Of a stretch of 64,000 nucleotides of DNA, positions 44,001-52,068 are shown one piece after another (the stretch's first letter is position 1; every line of letters begins with the position of its first letter). The stretch is from assembly GCF_900176535.1 (NCBI RefSeq), contig NZ_FWXT01000001.1, forward strand, positions 1,116,001 to 1,180,000, given 5' to 3'. Made by a program: the position numbers and the translations under genes. The notes beneath the pieces are model-generated. The model saw nothing but the letters and a program-made list of their open reading frames with translations, ran no database searches and was not told where the DNA came from. The DNA is from Pedobacter africanus (GTDB lineage Bacteria; Bacteroidota; Bacteroidia; Sphingobacteriales; Sphingobacteriaceae).

Positions 44001-44611
44001 GTTACCGTCATGTTGTTGCGTGCGGGCAATTCACGGCTTGCATACCCTACATAAGAAAATACGAGTACGGCATCTTCGGGCACATTCAGGATAAAATATC
44101 CCTGATCGTTGGTGCTGGCAGCATTCCTCGCATTGTCTTTTACCTTGATACTTACGCCCGCCAGCGGCCTTCCGTTCTCATCCAGCACACGGCCACGGAT
44201 ATCAGCAGCAGCAAAAACAGTTTTAAGCTTATCCAGAAAGGAAGGCTCCTTTCTCGAAACGACAACGGAATTGTTGCCGTCAGATACCGAATATTCAAAG
44301 GGCTGCTTGTCAAATACCAGTTCAAGTACAGATTTCAGGTCGCCATCTTTAACATGAATGGTAACCGGTACAGCGTTTTTAAGATCGGCCGAAGGGAACA
44401 GGAAGTTAACGCCGCTTTGTTTACGGATCTTATCGAGTACAACTTTAATAGGTGCATTCTTTTCAGACAAACTTATCCTTTGTCCGTAAGAGCTTGCATT
44501 AACCTGCAAGATTGCGGTGATCAGGAGCAACGTGGTGAGCCTCATAATCAACAAAATTTTAGACATACAGCCAATGGGCCGCATCGTTCTTTTGGTATAA
44601 AAAATGTACAT
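41072..44611 (-). CDS. SusC/RagA TonB-linked transporter with STN signalling domain
   Basis: A 1179-residue transporter. After a long N-terminal region and signal peptide (near MRLTTLLLITAILQVNA) comes an STN secretin/TonB short N-terminal domain (about residues 60-115, with ISLSEKNAPIKVVLDKIRKQSGVNFLF). A CarboxypepD_reg-like domain (RGVLDENGRPLAGVSIKV region) and a plug with ALAGKAAGVQVTKADG and KDASSTAIYGSKAANGVVIITTKSGK follow. The barrel ends in RSFSLGFKLGF. The STN domain contacts the FecR anti-sigma protein, whose gene lies just upstream. Substrate import is thus coupled to activation of the ECF sigma factor. Start at 44611; ATG 44584 or 44566 are possible. Confidence 0.96.
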   Translation of the reverse strand: MYIFYTKRTMRPIGCMSKILLIMRLTTLLLITAILQVNASSYGQRISLSEKNAPIKVVLDKIRKQSGVNFLFPSADLKNAVPVTIHVKDGDLKSVLELVFDKQPFEYSVSDGNNSVVVSRKEPSFLDKLKTVFAAADIRGRVLDENGRPLAGVSIKVKDNARNAASTNDQGYFILNVPEDAVLVFSYVGYASRELPARNNMTVTMQLSQNKLEETVVIGYGSSRKKDLTGSISTVSAKDVQDLPFATVDNALAGKAAGVQVTKADGSPGGAVKIRIRGSSSLLGGNDPLYIIDGVPVQVRSNFISPGFDVGSPVGNDINNAGGVSAGLSSSFVNGLNSIGGLNINDIESISILKDASSTAIYGSKAANGVVIITTKSGKKDMKPQIVANYYSTATRAITPSLLNADQYKMLIAEAAKNDFDEHTIADDYMPAEVDAIVNNPSAFFGKANTNWIKEVIRNTISHNADLSVQGGGAASKYFSSISFNSTPGVIKSTDYQRVTGKLNLENEIGKRFRFITNMLMGYTNQNIGDGAYGQALRARPDLAPYDETGKPTDFSTVAYSYMGFQNPVGLLQATNNAKTFSLMGSASGLYDITKDLKFKSTVSLNMQTYNQRNYIPSFLSIGSFYGNVDNNGGIGSNSNSRLTNWFLENTLTYNKTFNDIHDITVLAGTSYETIKNSFFSATATGYPDDKVLNNLSSATTPLITRGDDPRKPQSYLLSFYLRANYSLMDKYLFTFTGRSDGSSKFGPNNKFGYFPSGAVAWRISKENFLKDVKWIDDIKFRGSYGLTGTQNIGDQMYRTLYSPFSYSGGNALIPTQLGNERIKWESTREADAGLDISLFGNRLQATVDYYNKKTEGVLLALPVASSSSYSSLLRNTADIKNTGLEVSLQGDIIRTRNFRWNASLNVTWNKSLVTKLDATANLEQIGSLTGLELGGNTTLIEGKPLGLITGYKVIDIIRTQEQLDAYKKALGFIGTLILPYINIGDPMYELDYDEYREFDSAFPKGKEIIAQAAPKYYGGFTQGFGYKNFDLQLYFTFSQGGSLLWGDHIGSMQFSGSTNANAVMLNRYHAGNTAANQPRLLYGDGFSPISNMNVFSSAYIKLRTVSLNYRLGKTKWMERAGLLNASLFASATNLFTITKYPGNDPETTNDTYSVSGGYFDVSNYPTVRSFSLGFKLGF

Positions 44612-44633
44612 TTGTTTAGTTGGTTTTAAAGTA

Positions 44634-44737
44634 TCAGGTCCTTCATTTAGCGATGGAGCGGGCCTGACACCGGTTTAACTTTAAATATTTTGACGGAACC
44701 AATTTAAGTTGCCCCGGTTCCTACACCGGGGTAACTT
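44634..44737 (-). promoter_or_regulatory. two hairpins in the fecR-susC intergenic leader
   Basis: Stem 1 pairs CCCCGGT (44712-44718) with ACCGGGG (44725-44731), extended by AAGTT/AACTT outside a mismatch. Stem 2 pairs TCAGGTCC (44634-44641) with GGGCCTGA (44660-44667), including one G-T pair. In the direction of susC transcription neither is followed by a U-tract. They may set different expression levels for the regulator genes and susC through RNA processing or partial termination. Confidence 0.4.
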
Positions 44738-44755
44738 TTTTGATTTTGTATAAAT

Positions 44756-45838
44756 TTAATTCAAGACGATAACCCTCCTTCCCTCAAGTTTAAAGTGAAT
44801 AATTTTAGTTCTTTCCAGCATGTCCAGTACATCGCTGATGTTCGAAAACCTCGAAATGGCACCTGTAAACACCTCACGGGAAATTTTCCCCTCATACCTG
44901 ATGTCTACATCATACCAGCGCGATATCTTTTGCATGATTTCCGGGATACTTTCTTCATTGAATCTGAAGTAGCCATCCTTCCATGACACCGCGGCCTCAA
45001 CATCTGCTTTTTTTACCGTCAGCTTATCGCCGGTAAGATCGGCCTGCTGGCCCGGAACCAGTATTTTCTCTTCCGCACCCGCGCTTACACTTACACTGCC
45101 CTCCAGCAAAGTTGTACTGGTTATGCCCGAGTAGCTGTTGATATTGAAATGGGTACCCAGCACTTTTACATTTTGTCCGGCTGTTTTTACGATGAAGGGC
45201 ATGCCCATATTTTTTGCGACTTCGAAATAGGCCTCTCCTGTCAATTCTACAACGCGCTCAACACCGTCGAAAACCTGTGAAAATTTCAGGCTGCTCTCCG
45301 CATTAAGGATGACCAGTGTTCCGTCAGAAAGTTTGAATTTATAGGTCCCACCGCGTGGGGTGCTTGCGATAAGCATCGCTGATGTACCGGCTACTGTCTG
45401 CCTGGCGACCGTACCATCCTCATACACCAGGGCACGACCGCTTACACTAAGCGTATGTTGCGCATCACTCAACCGTAAGGTATCTCCATTGGCCAATGTA
45501 ACAACCGCAGTATTTTTACCCGGTGGAATATCCTGCGCAAGGCTGATCTGTTCCTTGATCCCCTTAGGGGTACCGTTATAAAAGAATAAAGCGGTAAACA
45601 AGGTAAGCAGAACAACTGCTGCAGCAGCACTCCAAACCAGCAGCAGGTTTCTCCTGCGGGTTATGTAAGCATCGAGCTGCTTTAAACCCAGCTCGTGTTC
45701 CTGTTGAAGTTCAGCAGTGCCCAATGTTTCACCAGTTTCCATTTTCAGGTACCAGCTTTCCACCAGCCTGGTCTCTTCCGGTGTAGCCATTCCTTTATTG
45801 TATTTATCAATTATTTGCCAGGCATTTTTGTTTTCCAT
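44756..45838 (-). CDS. FecR family anti-sigma factor
   Basis: A 360-residue protein. The cytoplasmic N-terminal part (about 1-60, with WQIIDKYNKGMATPEETRLVESWY) binds the sigma factor. One transmembrane helix (about 65-86, LLLVWSAAAAVVLLTLFTALFF) follows. The periplasmic FecR domain (about 120-225) contains TPRGGTYKFKLSDGTLVILNAESSLKF and TGEAYFEVAKN. The C-terminal DUF4974 domain (about 285-358) ends in IHFKLEGRRVIVL. It holds the sigma factor until the STN domain of the SusC transporter signals ligand binding. It lies 76 bp after the sigma gene and 144 bp before susC. Confidence 0.95.
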   Translation of the reverse strand: MENKNAWQIIDKYNKGMATPEETRLVESWYLKMETGETLGTAELQQEHELGLKQLDAYITRRRNLLLVWSAAAAVVLLTLFTALFFYNGTPKGIKEQISLAQDIPPGKNTAVVTLANGDTLRLSDAQHTLSVSGRALVYEDGTVARQTVAGTSAMLIASTPRGGTYKFKLSDGTLVILNAESSLKFSQVFDGVERVVELTGEAYFEVAKNMGMPFIVKTAGQNVKVLGTHFNINSYSGITSTTLLEGSVSVSAGAEEKILVPGQQADLTGDKLTVKKADVEAAVSWKDGYFRFNEESIPEIMQKISRWYDVDIRYEGKISREVFTGAISRFSNISDVLDMLERTKIIHFKLEGRRVIVLN

Positions 45839-45914
45839 ATCATCAAGGCAAAAAACGCCTTATACCATTAAGACACGCCTGAGCATGCCATGTACTAGAT
45901 GAAATTGAAAAAAA

Positions 45915-46484
45915 TTAAAATAAGGTTAACAAATTGTTATTTCCAAGCTTTGTACGCAGTATCTTAAGTGCATTGTGCACCTGGTTACGGACCGTATTGG
46001 GAGATATACCCAGTTCATCAGCGATTTCGCCGTGGCTCATATCACGGTTGCGGCTCATCTCAAAGACAATTCTCATCTGCTCTGGTAAGGCTGCAACTTC
46101 TTTCTCTATCAACATCCTCAATTCCTTTTCCCGCAGCTGGTCTTCTATTACATTTTCACCCGCATCAATAAACTCCTGCAGGGATGCTGCAAAGTTATCG
46201 CGCACCTGCCTGTTCCTATACTGGTTAAGTACCCTGTTCCTTACCGAAGCATATAAGTATGCAGACAGGCTGGTTTTAAATTGAAGTTGCCGGCGGTTTG
46301 TCCAAAGGTATACGAACAATTCCTGTATGATATCCCGCACCTCCTCCCGCTCGGGTAAGCGGCGATAGGCATGGCTGTACAACACCCCCTGGTAACGGGC
46401 ATAAATTTCTTTAAGTGCCGTCTTGTCCCCCGCTTTAAGCAAAGCAACAAGATCGGTATCAGCATATGAACTATAAACGGCCAT
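45915..46484 (-). CDS. ECF RNA polymerase sigma factor (Bacteroidota FecI-like family)
   Basis: A 189-residue sigma-70 family protein. Region 2 (about 25-90) has YARYQGVLYSHAYRRLPEREEVRDIIQELFVYLW and SAYLYASVRNRVLNQYRNR. Region 4 (about 130-180) has ALPEQMRIVFEMSRNRDMSHGEIADELGISPNTVRNQ. It is typical of the Bacteroidota sigma/FecR pairs that control TonB-dependent transporters. The downstream fecR, STN-susC and susD genes are its likely targets. Start at 46484. Confidence 0.96.
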   Translation of the reverse strand: MAVYSSYADTDLVALLKAGDKTALKEIYARYQGVLYSHAYRRLPEREEVRDIIQELFVYLWTNRRQLQFKTSLSAYLYASVRNRVLNQYRNRQVRDNFAASLQEFIDAGENVIEDQLREKELRMLIEKEVAALPEQMRIVFEMSRNRDMSHGEIADELGISPNTVRNQVHNALKILRTKLGNNNLLTLF

Positions 46485-46683
46485 TTAATTCCCTCTAAAG
46501 TAAAGGTACAAAAACTGTCTCCTATGTTGTCACTTAATTTGTCCTAACTTCAGCGGCTCCTTCAGCACATCAGACCTCAAGGTATTTTATAGTTGAGCAT
46601 ATTTATTTTTATGCTGTTTTGGGAGAAAGCCATTGTCATGCTCGTCAGAATCCAGAGCCATGCCCCGCGGCACCTAAAATTGT

Positions 46684-46794
46684 TTACCGTTTGGCGAAGC
46701 TGACACAAGCAAACCGGGCATCCGATTCGGCCCTGGCACAAGGCACAACCAACAGGGCCATTGCTATGATCAAAAGTTTTACAAGAATGTTCAT
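46684..46794 (-). CDS. possible 36-residue signal-peptide-bearing small ORF
   Basis: The minus-strand ATG at 46794 opens a 36-residue frame. Residues 1-23 look like a Sec signal peptide (MNILVKLLIIAMALLVVPCA), followed by RAESDARFACVSFAKR. It has two cysteines. Signal-peptide-like composition by chance is possible in such a short frame, and no family is recognised. It could be a remnant 5' end of a lost secreted protein gene. Confidence 0.25.
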   Translation of the reverse strand: MNILVKLLIIAMALLVVPCARAESDARFACVSFAKR

Positions 46795-46920
46795 ACCATT
46801 TAACTTTAGTTACATTAAAGCTATTGTACTTTTAAATGACCTGAAACAAAGAATAGACAGAAAGGCAAAAAGTAACGATGAAAGGGAAAAGAGAATCGTT
46901 ACCGCACCGCAAAAATCAGT

Positions 46921-46947
46921 CAAACGTTTGCGCAGCTATTTTAGCTG
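46921..46947. promoter_or_regulatory. palindrome CAAACGTTTG and adjacent hairpin before the beta-galactosidase gene
   Basis: CAAACGTTTG (46921-46930) is a perfect palindrome of the type bound by LacI-family dimers. It is followed by CAGCTATTTTAGCTG (46933-46947), a 6-bp stem with TTT loop. Both lie 42-68 bp before the start codon. No LacI-family gene is present in the window. Confidence 0.35.
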
Positions 46948-46988
46948 AAATATAATTATGTTCGATGCTGAATACAACCCACACAAAC

Positions 46989-49900
46989 ATGAAATGCATT
47001 TTTTCTGCTTTAACTTTAGCGTTGGCCACATTAACGGGCTTTGCACAGGAGCTACCCCCTGAATTACAAACACCAGAACTGGTATCGGTAAACAGGATGC
47101 CCATGCGGGCCTCAGCTTTTGCTTATGAAAACAAAGCGATGGCTGCAAAAAGGGAAAAAGAAAAATCGGCTTACTTCATGAGCCTGAACGGGCAATGGAA
47201 ATTCAACTGGGTGCAAGACCCGCGTAAAAGACCTCAGGACTTTTATAAAAACACCTTCGATGATACCAAATGGGATAACTTTAAGGTACCTGCCAACTGG
47301 GAAACCAATGGATATGGTACCCCAATTTATGTAAACCAGCCCTATGAGTTTGCAGGCCGCAAAAATACGGGGGCAAGAATGAACCCTCCATTTGACATAC
47401 CGGCCGATAATAATCCTGTAGGGTCTTACCGGAAAAAGTTCAATATCCCCCAAAACTGGGAGGGCAGACAGGTGTTTATCCACCTGGGTGCTGTAAAATC
47501 AGCTTTTTTTATCTGGGTAAATGGTGTTAAAGTTGGTTATAGTGAAGACAGCAAGCTGGCTGCCGAATTTGACATCACCAAATATGTAAAACCAGGCGAA
47601 AACCTGGTTGCCCTGCAGGTGTACCGATGGAGTGATGGCAGTTACCTGGAGTGCCAGGACACGTGGCGCATATCGGGAATAGAACGCGATGTTTACCTCT
47701 ATGCTACCCCCAAACTTGACATCCGCGACTTTAAAACCGTTGCCACATTGGATAAGACTTACAAAAACGGATTGCTTTCTGTGAATGCAGAAATCAACAA
47801 CTATAAAATCGACAAGAAAACCAACCACAGCCGTCCTGATACGTTTGCAGTAGCACTGGAACTCATAGACCCTAAAGGGAAAACCATTTACCAGGAAGAA
47901 AGCAACGGTAATAAGGCAGTTTTGGGCAATTACAAAAGTACGGTTACTTTTAATACAGAAATCAGGGATGTGCTGGCCTGGACTGCCGAGACACCAGCCT
48001 TATATACCTTATTCATTACCCTTAAAAACAAAAATGGAGAAGTTTTAGAGGTGATCCCACAACGCATTGGATTCCGCAGTGTTGAGCTTACCGGCAATAA
48101 TTTCCTGGTAAATGGAAAAAGGGTTTTCTTTAAAGGGGTAAACCGCCATGAACATAATGCCACGCAGGGCCATACCCTGAGCCATGCCGACATGCGGAAA
48201 GACATGGAGATGATGAAGAAACTGAATGTGAACTCGGTAAGACATTCCCACTACCCGCCTGATCCTTATTGGATGGAATTGTGCGATGAATATGGCCTCT
48301 ATGTAGTGGATGAAGCAAATATAGAATCTCATGGCCGGTATTATGACCTGGCCTATACTTTGGGCAACGACAAGCAATGGAGGCTACCCCATCTGGAAAG
48401 GATCAAACGGATGTACGAACGTGATAAAAACCATGCATCGGTAATTACCTGGTCATTGGGCAACGAAGCCGGCAACGGAGTTAACTTTTACGAAGGCTAC
48501 GACTGGCTGAAAGCCAATGACGGGCGACCGGTACAATACGAGCGTGCAGAACATGATTACAATACGGATATGATTGTGCCCCAGTACCCTGATCCGAACT
48601 GGTTAAAAAGGTATGCAAACAGCAACCCGGACAGGCCCCTGATCATGAGCGAGTTTGCACACATCATGGGCAATAGCCTGGGAAATTTCAAAGAATACTG
48701 GGATGTAATTGAAAGTCAGCCTAACCTGCAGGGTGGCTTTATCTGGGAATGGATAGACCAGGCCATCGACACCGTAAAAAACGGCAAACGTATCAATGCC
48801 TATGGGGGTGATTTTCCTTTAGCCGGACCGGTAAATGAGGATTTCAGCGATAATAATTTCTGTGTAAAGGGTGTGGTTACCAATTACAGGGGCATGACCC
48901 CGATGGCCGTTGAGGTTAAAAAGATCTATCAATACATTAAAACTACCTATGCTGGTAACAATGAGTTAAAAATCAACAACTCTTATTTCTTTAAGGGTAC
49001 AGGCCATCTGAGACTGGAATGGGAACTTCTGGCAGAAGGTAAGGTTGTAGAAAAAGGCGTGATCAGCAACTTAAGCATCGATCCGAGAACAGAAAAAGAA
49101 TTCCTGCTGCCCATTAAAACCAAGGTAAAAAACAATACGGAATACTTTTTAAATGTATACTACAAGCTGAAACAGGAGGAGCCATTTTTACCGGCAGGTT
49201 ATACCATCGCAGCTGAACAGTTTGCCTGGAACGGTGCCACTCAGATATTTAAGCCTGCCATGGCCAGGGGCAAGCTGAGCCTTGAAAAAAAAGCCGGCAA
49301 AACCCTTATTCAGGGAAAGGATTTTAGTATGGATTTTGACATGGTCAAAGGACTGATGACTGCCTATACTTTAAATGGTTTACCTGTTCTCAGTGCGGGC
49401 CCCAGTCCGGCATTCTGGCGTGCGCCGACAGACAATGATATTGGCGCCGGCTTCAACAGCAGCTTAAGAAAATGGCGCAATGCCTATGATGAAGGCAAAT
49501 TGATATTGGCTGATGCAAAACAGGATGCACAAAGTACAGTTACAGTTAGCTTTAAAAAAGAGCTGCTGGATGGGAATGCCGCTGTTGAACAGCTGTTTAC
49601 CATTTTTGCAGATGGCAGCGTTAAAGTTGACAACCACTTTCTGGCCAATAAAGGAAAATACCCGCTGATGCTGCGTATAGGGAACGACCTGCAGCTGAAC
49701 CAGGCTTTCCACAAGATCAGCTATTACGGACGCGGACCGGGCGAAAACTATTGGGACCGTAAGACAGGCTCTTTTGTAGGCCTATACCAGCAAACCGTAA
49801 ATGAGCAGTATTTCCCTTATGCCAGACCTCAGGAAAGCGGGAACAAATCTGAGGTGCGTTGGGTGAATTTCACCAACAAAAACGGTAAAGGTTTGAGCTT

Positions 49901-50147
49901 TGCCATGGGCGATAGCCTGCTTAACTTTTCGGCACTGCCTTATGCACTGGACGATCTTGACCCTGAAACGGAGAAAAAGCAATACCACTCGGGCGAACTG
50001 GTTAAACGCGACAACATATACCTGCACATGGACCTGATCCAAAGTGGAATGCAGGGTATAGACAGCTGGGGTTCCATGCCTATGAAGGAATACAGGGTAC
50101 CTTTTGCCAAACACGAATACAGTTACTGGATTAAGCCGCTCAGGTAA
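46989..50147 (+). CDS. secreted GH2 beta-galactosidase (LacZ-type domain set)
   Basis: A 1052-residue enzyme that hydrolyses terminal beta-galactosides. The start at 46989 gives a good signal peptide (MKCIFSALTLALATLTGFAQ). Domains follow in the LacZ order: sugar-binding jelly roll (SLNGQWKFNWVQDPRKRP), immunoglobulin-like domain, and TIM barrel. The acid/base Glu493 lies in WSLGNEAGNG and the nucleophile Glu555 in MSEFAHIMGNSLGN. A second Ig-like domain and the Bgal_small_N super-sandwich (RAPTDNDIGAGF) complete it. Periplasmic location suggests action on oligosaccharides already imported. It stands alone on the plus strand; its 3' end overlaps the convergent Nramp-like gene by 25 bp. It may remove galactose for the neighbouring N-glycan-type locus. 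Confidence 0.94.
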   Translation: MKCIFSALTLALATLTGFAQELPPELQTPELVSVNRMPMRASAFAYENKAMAAKREKEKSAYFMSLNGQWKFNWVQDPRKRPQDFYKNTFDDTKWDNFKVPANWETNGYGTPIYVNQPYEFAGRKNTGARMNPPFDIPADNNPVGSYRKKFNIPQNWEGRQVFIHLGAVKSAFFIWVNGVKVGYSEDSKLAAEFDITKYVKPGENLVALQVYRWSDGSYLECQDTWRISGIERDVYLYATPKLDIRDFKTVATLDKTYKNGLLSVNAEINNYKIDKKTNHSRPDTFAVALELIDPKGKTIYQEESNGNKAVLGNYKSTVTFNTEIRDVLAWTAETPALYTLFITLKNKNGEVLEVIPQRIGFRSVELTGNNFLVNGKRVFFKGVNRHEHNATQGHTLSHADMRKDMEMMKKLNVNSVRHSHYPPDPYWMELCDEYGLYVVDEANIESHGRYYDLAYTLGNDKQWRLPHLERIKRMYERDKNHASVITWSLGNEAGNGVNFYEGYDWLKANDGRPVQYERAEHDYNTDMIVPQYPDPNWLKRYANSNPDRPLIMSEFAHIMGNSLGNFKEYWDVIESQPNLQGGFIWEWIDQAIDTVKNGKRINAYGGDFPLAGPVNEDFSDNNFCVKGVVTNYRGMTPMAVEVKKIYQYIKTTYAGNNELKINNSYFFKGTGHLRLEWELLAEGKVVEKGVISNLSIDPRTEKEFLLPIKTKVKNNTEYFLNVYYKLKQEEPFLPAGYTIAAEQFAWNGATQIFKPAMARGKLSLEKKAGKTLIQGKDFSMDFDMVKGLMTAYTLNGLPVLSAGPSPAFWRAPTDNDIGAGFNSSLRKWRNAYDEGKLILADAKQDAQSTVTVSFKKELLDGNAAVEQLFTIFADGSVKVDNHFLANKGKYPLMLRIGNDLQLNQAFHKISYYGRGPGENYWDRKTGSFVGLYQQTVNEQYFPYARPQESGNKSEVRWVNFTNKNGKGLSFAMGDSLLNFSALPYALDDLDPETEKKQYHSGELVKRDNIYLHMDLIQSGMQGIDSWGSMPMKEYRVPFAKHEYSYWIKPLR

Positions 50148-51313
50148 CCAATCAGTACACTGCAACTCATATAGGTCATGATGCCTACAACCAATAATCC
50201 GAAAATGGCCAGCCATACAGGATGCTTATAAGTACCTACGATCCTGGTTTTATAGGCGGCGAGCAGGATTACGGCCAGGGTTATGGGCAGGATAATCCCA
50301 TTCAGGGCACCTGCGACAATTAGCAGGCTGACCGGCTTGCCCACAAGCACAAATATCACTGTAGATATCAGGATGAAAGCAATGATCACTTTGTTTTCAT
50401 GCTGGTTGATCCTGGGGCTGAAGGATTTGATAAAGGACACAGAGGTATAGGCAGAGCCGATAATGGAGGTAACTGCTGCTGCAAACATAACCAAACCAAA
50501 AAGCCTGTAGCCTATATTTCCGGCGGCAAGCTGAAAAACCGAGGCTGTAGGATTTTCTGCATCTATAACCAGGCCCTTTCCAATAACACCAAGCGAAGCC
50601 AGGAACAAAAAGATGCGCACCAATGAAGCTACCGATATTCCCATTACGGCGCTACGGCTAACCTGCCGAACAGCGCCTGTACCTTTAATTCCTGCATCAA
50701 GTAAACGATGCCCACCCGAAAAAGTAATGTAACCGCCAACGGTACCCCCAACCAGGGTAAGGATGGTAACCAGATCCAGTTTCAAAGGCACAAAAGTCTG
50801 GAGTGCAGCTTCAGCAAGGGGTGGAGCTGAACTGATGGCAATATAAATGATAGCAATGATCATGACGAAGCCCATCAGCTGTGCAAACCTGTCCATTGCC
50901 TTACCCGCCTCTTTGATCAGAAAAATAGCAATGGCAATACCAGCAGAAAGGATGGAACCTGTGATCACATCCATACCCAGCAATGCCTGAAGGCCCAGGC
51001 CTGCCCCGGCTACATTCCCGATGTTAAAGGCCAGTCCGCCAAAAACAATGAGCAGGGAAATAAAGCCTCCCAATCCGGGCAATAACATATTTGCAATATC
51101 CTGTGCCCTTTTTTCTGAAACGGCTATTACCCGCCAGATGTTTAGCTGCACACCAATATCGATAATGATAGAAGTGAGGATCACAAACCCAAAGCTAGCG
51201 CCAAGCGACTGGGTAAAAACGGTGGTTTGTGTCAGAAATCCCGGCCCGATAGCTGATGTAGCCATTAGAAAGGCTGCGCCTATCAATACTGACCGGTTGT
51301 TTGCCTGTTTCAT
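50123..51313 (-). CDS. Nramp-fold transporter, metal-site motif absent, linked to pxpBCA
   Basis: A 396-residue membrane protein with eleven predicted helices and the overall pattern of the NRAMP family. In helix 1 the usual metal-binding motif DPGN is replaced by GPGF (SAIGPGFLTQTT). In helix 6 the usual MPH region reads TFSGGHRLLD. The metal ligands Asp and Asn of helix 1 and Met of helix 6 are therefore missing. Bacillus subtilis has a comparable gene (ycsG) next to its 5-oxoprolinase genes. The most likely role is uptake of 5-oxoproline or a related organic compound rather than a metal; this is inference. Its ATG overlaps the pxpA stop by 4 bp. Confidence 0.85.
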   Translation of the reverse strand: MKQANNRSVLIGAAFLMATSAIGPGFLTQTTVFTQSLGASFGFVILTSIIIDIGVQLNIWRVIAVSEKRAQDIANMLLPGLGGFISLLIVFGGLAFNIGNVAGAGLGLQALLGMDVITGSILSAGIAIAIFLIKEAGKAMDRFAQLMGFVMIIAIIYIAISSAPPLAEAALQTFVPLKLDLVTILTLVGGTVGGYITFSGGHRLLDAGIKGTGAVRQVSRSAVMGISVASLVRIFLFLASLGVIGKGLVIDAENPTASVFQLAAGNIGYRLFGLVMFAAAVTSIIGSAYTSVSFIKSFSPRINQHENKVIIAFILISTVIFVLVGKPVSLLIVAGALNGIILPITLAVILLAAYKTRIVGTYKHPVWLAIFGLLVVGIMTYMSCSVLIGYLSGLIQ

Positions 51314-52068
51314 TTAAAGCGGATATTTTCTTTTTGAAAGGTATGATAAATCTGTTCAGCAAATGTAAAGGCCGATGTCCCATCGCCATGGATGCATATG
51401 GTATCGGCCTGGATGGCAACCTCGGTACCTTGTTGTGAAACTACCTTGCCTTCCTTCACCATTTTAAGCACCTGGGCCAGTGATTCCTGGTGATTGGTGA
51501 TCAAAGCACCAGGTGACTTTCTTGAGGTCAGCGTTCCATCTGGCTGGTAAGTGCGGTCTGCAAATACTTCATTGGCTACCTGAAGTCCAGCTTTTTGTCC
51601 TGACCGGATCAGTTCGCTGCCCGACAGGCCGTATAAAACAAGGCTGGGATCGACCTTATAAATGGCTTCTGCAATAGCATCGGCCAGACTGGGCTTAGTG
51701 GCGGCCATATTGTACAATGCACCATGAGGTTTTACATGGTGCAACGTACCGCCCTCCGCTTTTACAAAAGCAGACAATGCGCCGATCTGGTAAACGACCA
51801 TTTCGTAAGCCTCTTCGGCTGTAATGTGCATGTCCCTTCTTCCAAAGCCCTGAATATCGGGCAAGCCCGGATGCGCACCAATAAACACAGCATGCTGCAA
51901 TGCCAGTTTTACCGTTTTTCTCATGATAGCCGGATCGCCTGCATGAAAGCCACAGGCGATATTAACAGAAGAAACAAATGGCATAATGGCGGCATCGTTT
52001 CCCATGTTCCAAGCCCCATAGCCTTCTCCCATATCACAATTCAGGTCAGCAACAAATTGATCAGCCAT
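51310..52068 (-). CDS. pxpA: 5-oxoprolinase subunit A (LamB/YcsF family)
   Basis: A 252-residue protein of the LamB/YcsF family. Family motifs visible are DLNCDMGEGYGAWNMGNDAAIMPFVSSVNIACGFHAGDP, GAHPGLPDIQGFGRRDM, HHVKPHGALYN and, near the end, TICIHGDG. Together with PxpB and PxpC it forms the bacterial ATP-dependent 5-oxoprolinase, which opens 5-oxo-L-proline to L-glutamate and so clears this damage product. It overlaps pxpC by 8 bp upstream and the transporter gene by 4 bp downstream. Confidence 0.96.
   Translation of the reverse strand: MADQFVADLNCDMGEGYGAWNMGNDAAIMPFVSSVNIACGFHAGDPAIMRKTVKLALQHAVFIGAHPGLPDIQGFGRRDMHITAEEAYEMVVYQIGALSAFVKAEGGTLHHVKPHGALYNMAATKPSLADAIAEAIYKVDPSLVLYGLSGSELIRSGQKAGLQVANEVFADRTYQPDGTLTSRKSPGALITNHQESLAQVLKMVKEGKVVSQQGTEVAIQADTICIHGDGTSAFTFAEQIYHTFQKENIRFK

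Larger units (their letters stand above)
46485..46988. other. 504-bp intergenic region between sigma gene and beta-galactosidase gene
   Basis: Divergent promoters of both genes must lie here. The only coding candidate is a 36-residue secreted peptide ORF on the minus strand (46684-46794), listed separately. A 10-bp palindrome and small hairpin (46921-46947) lie close to the beta-galactosidase start. I saw no RNA gene or repeat. On the minus strand TACCTTTA near 46505-46512 is a weak -7 candidate for the sigma gene. Confidence 0.4.

Noticed and set aside
46619..46948. 109-residue plus-strand frame upstream of the beta-galactosidase gene
   Set aside because: It has no recognisable domain, a composition unlike neighbouring proteins, and covers the expected promoter region.
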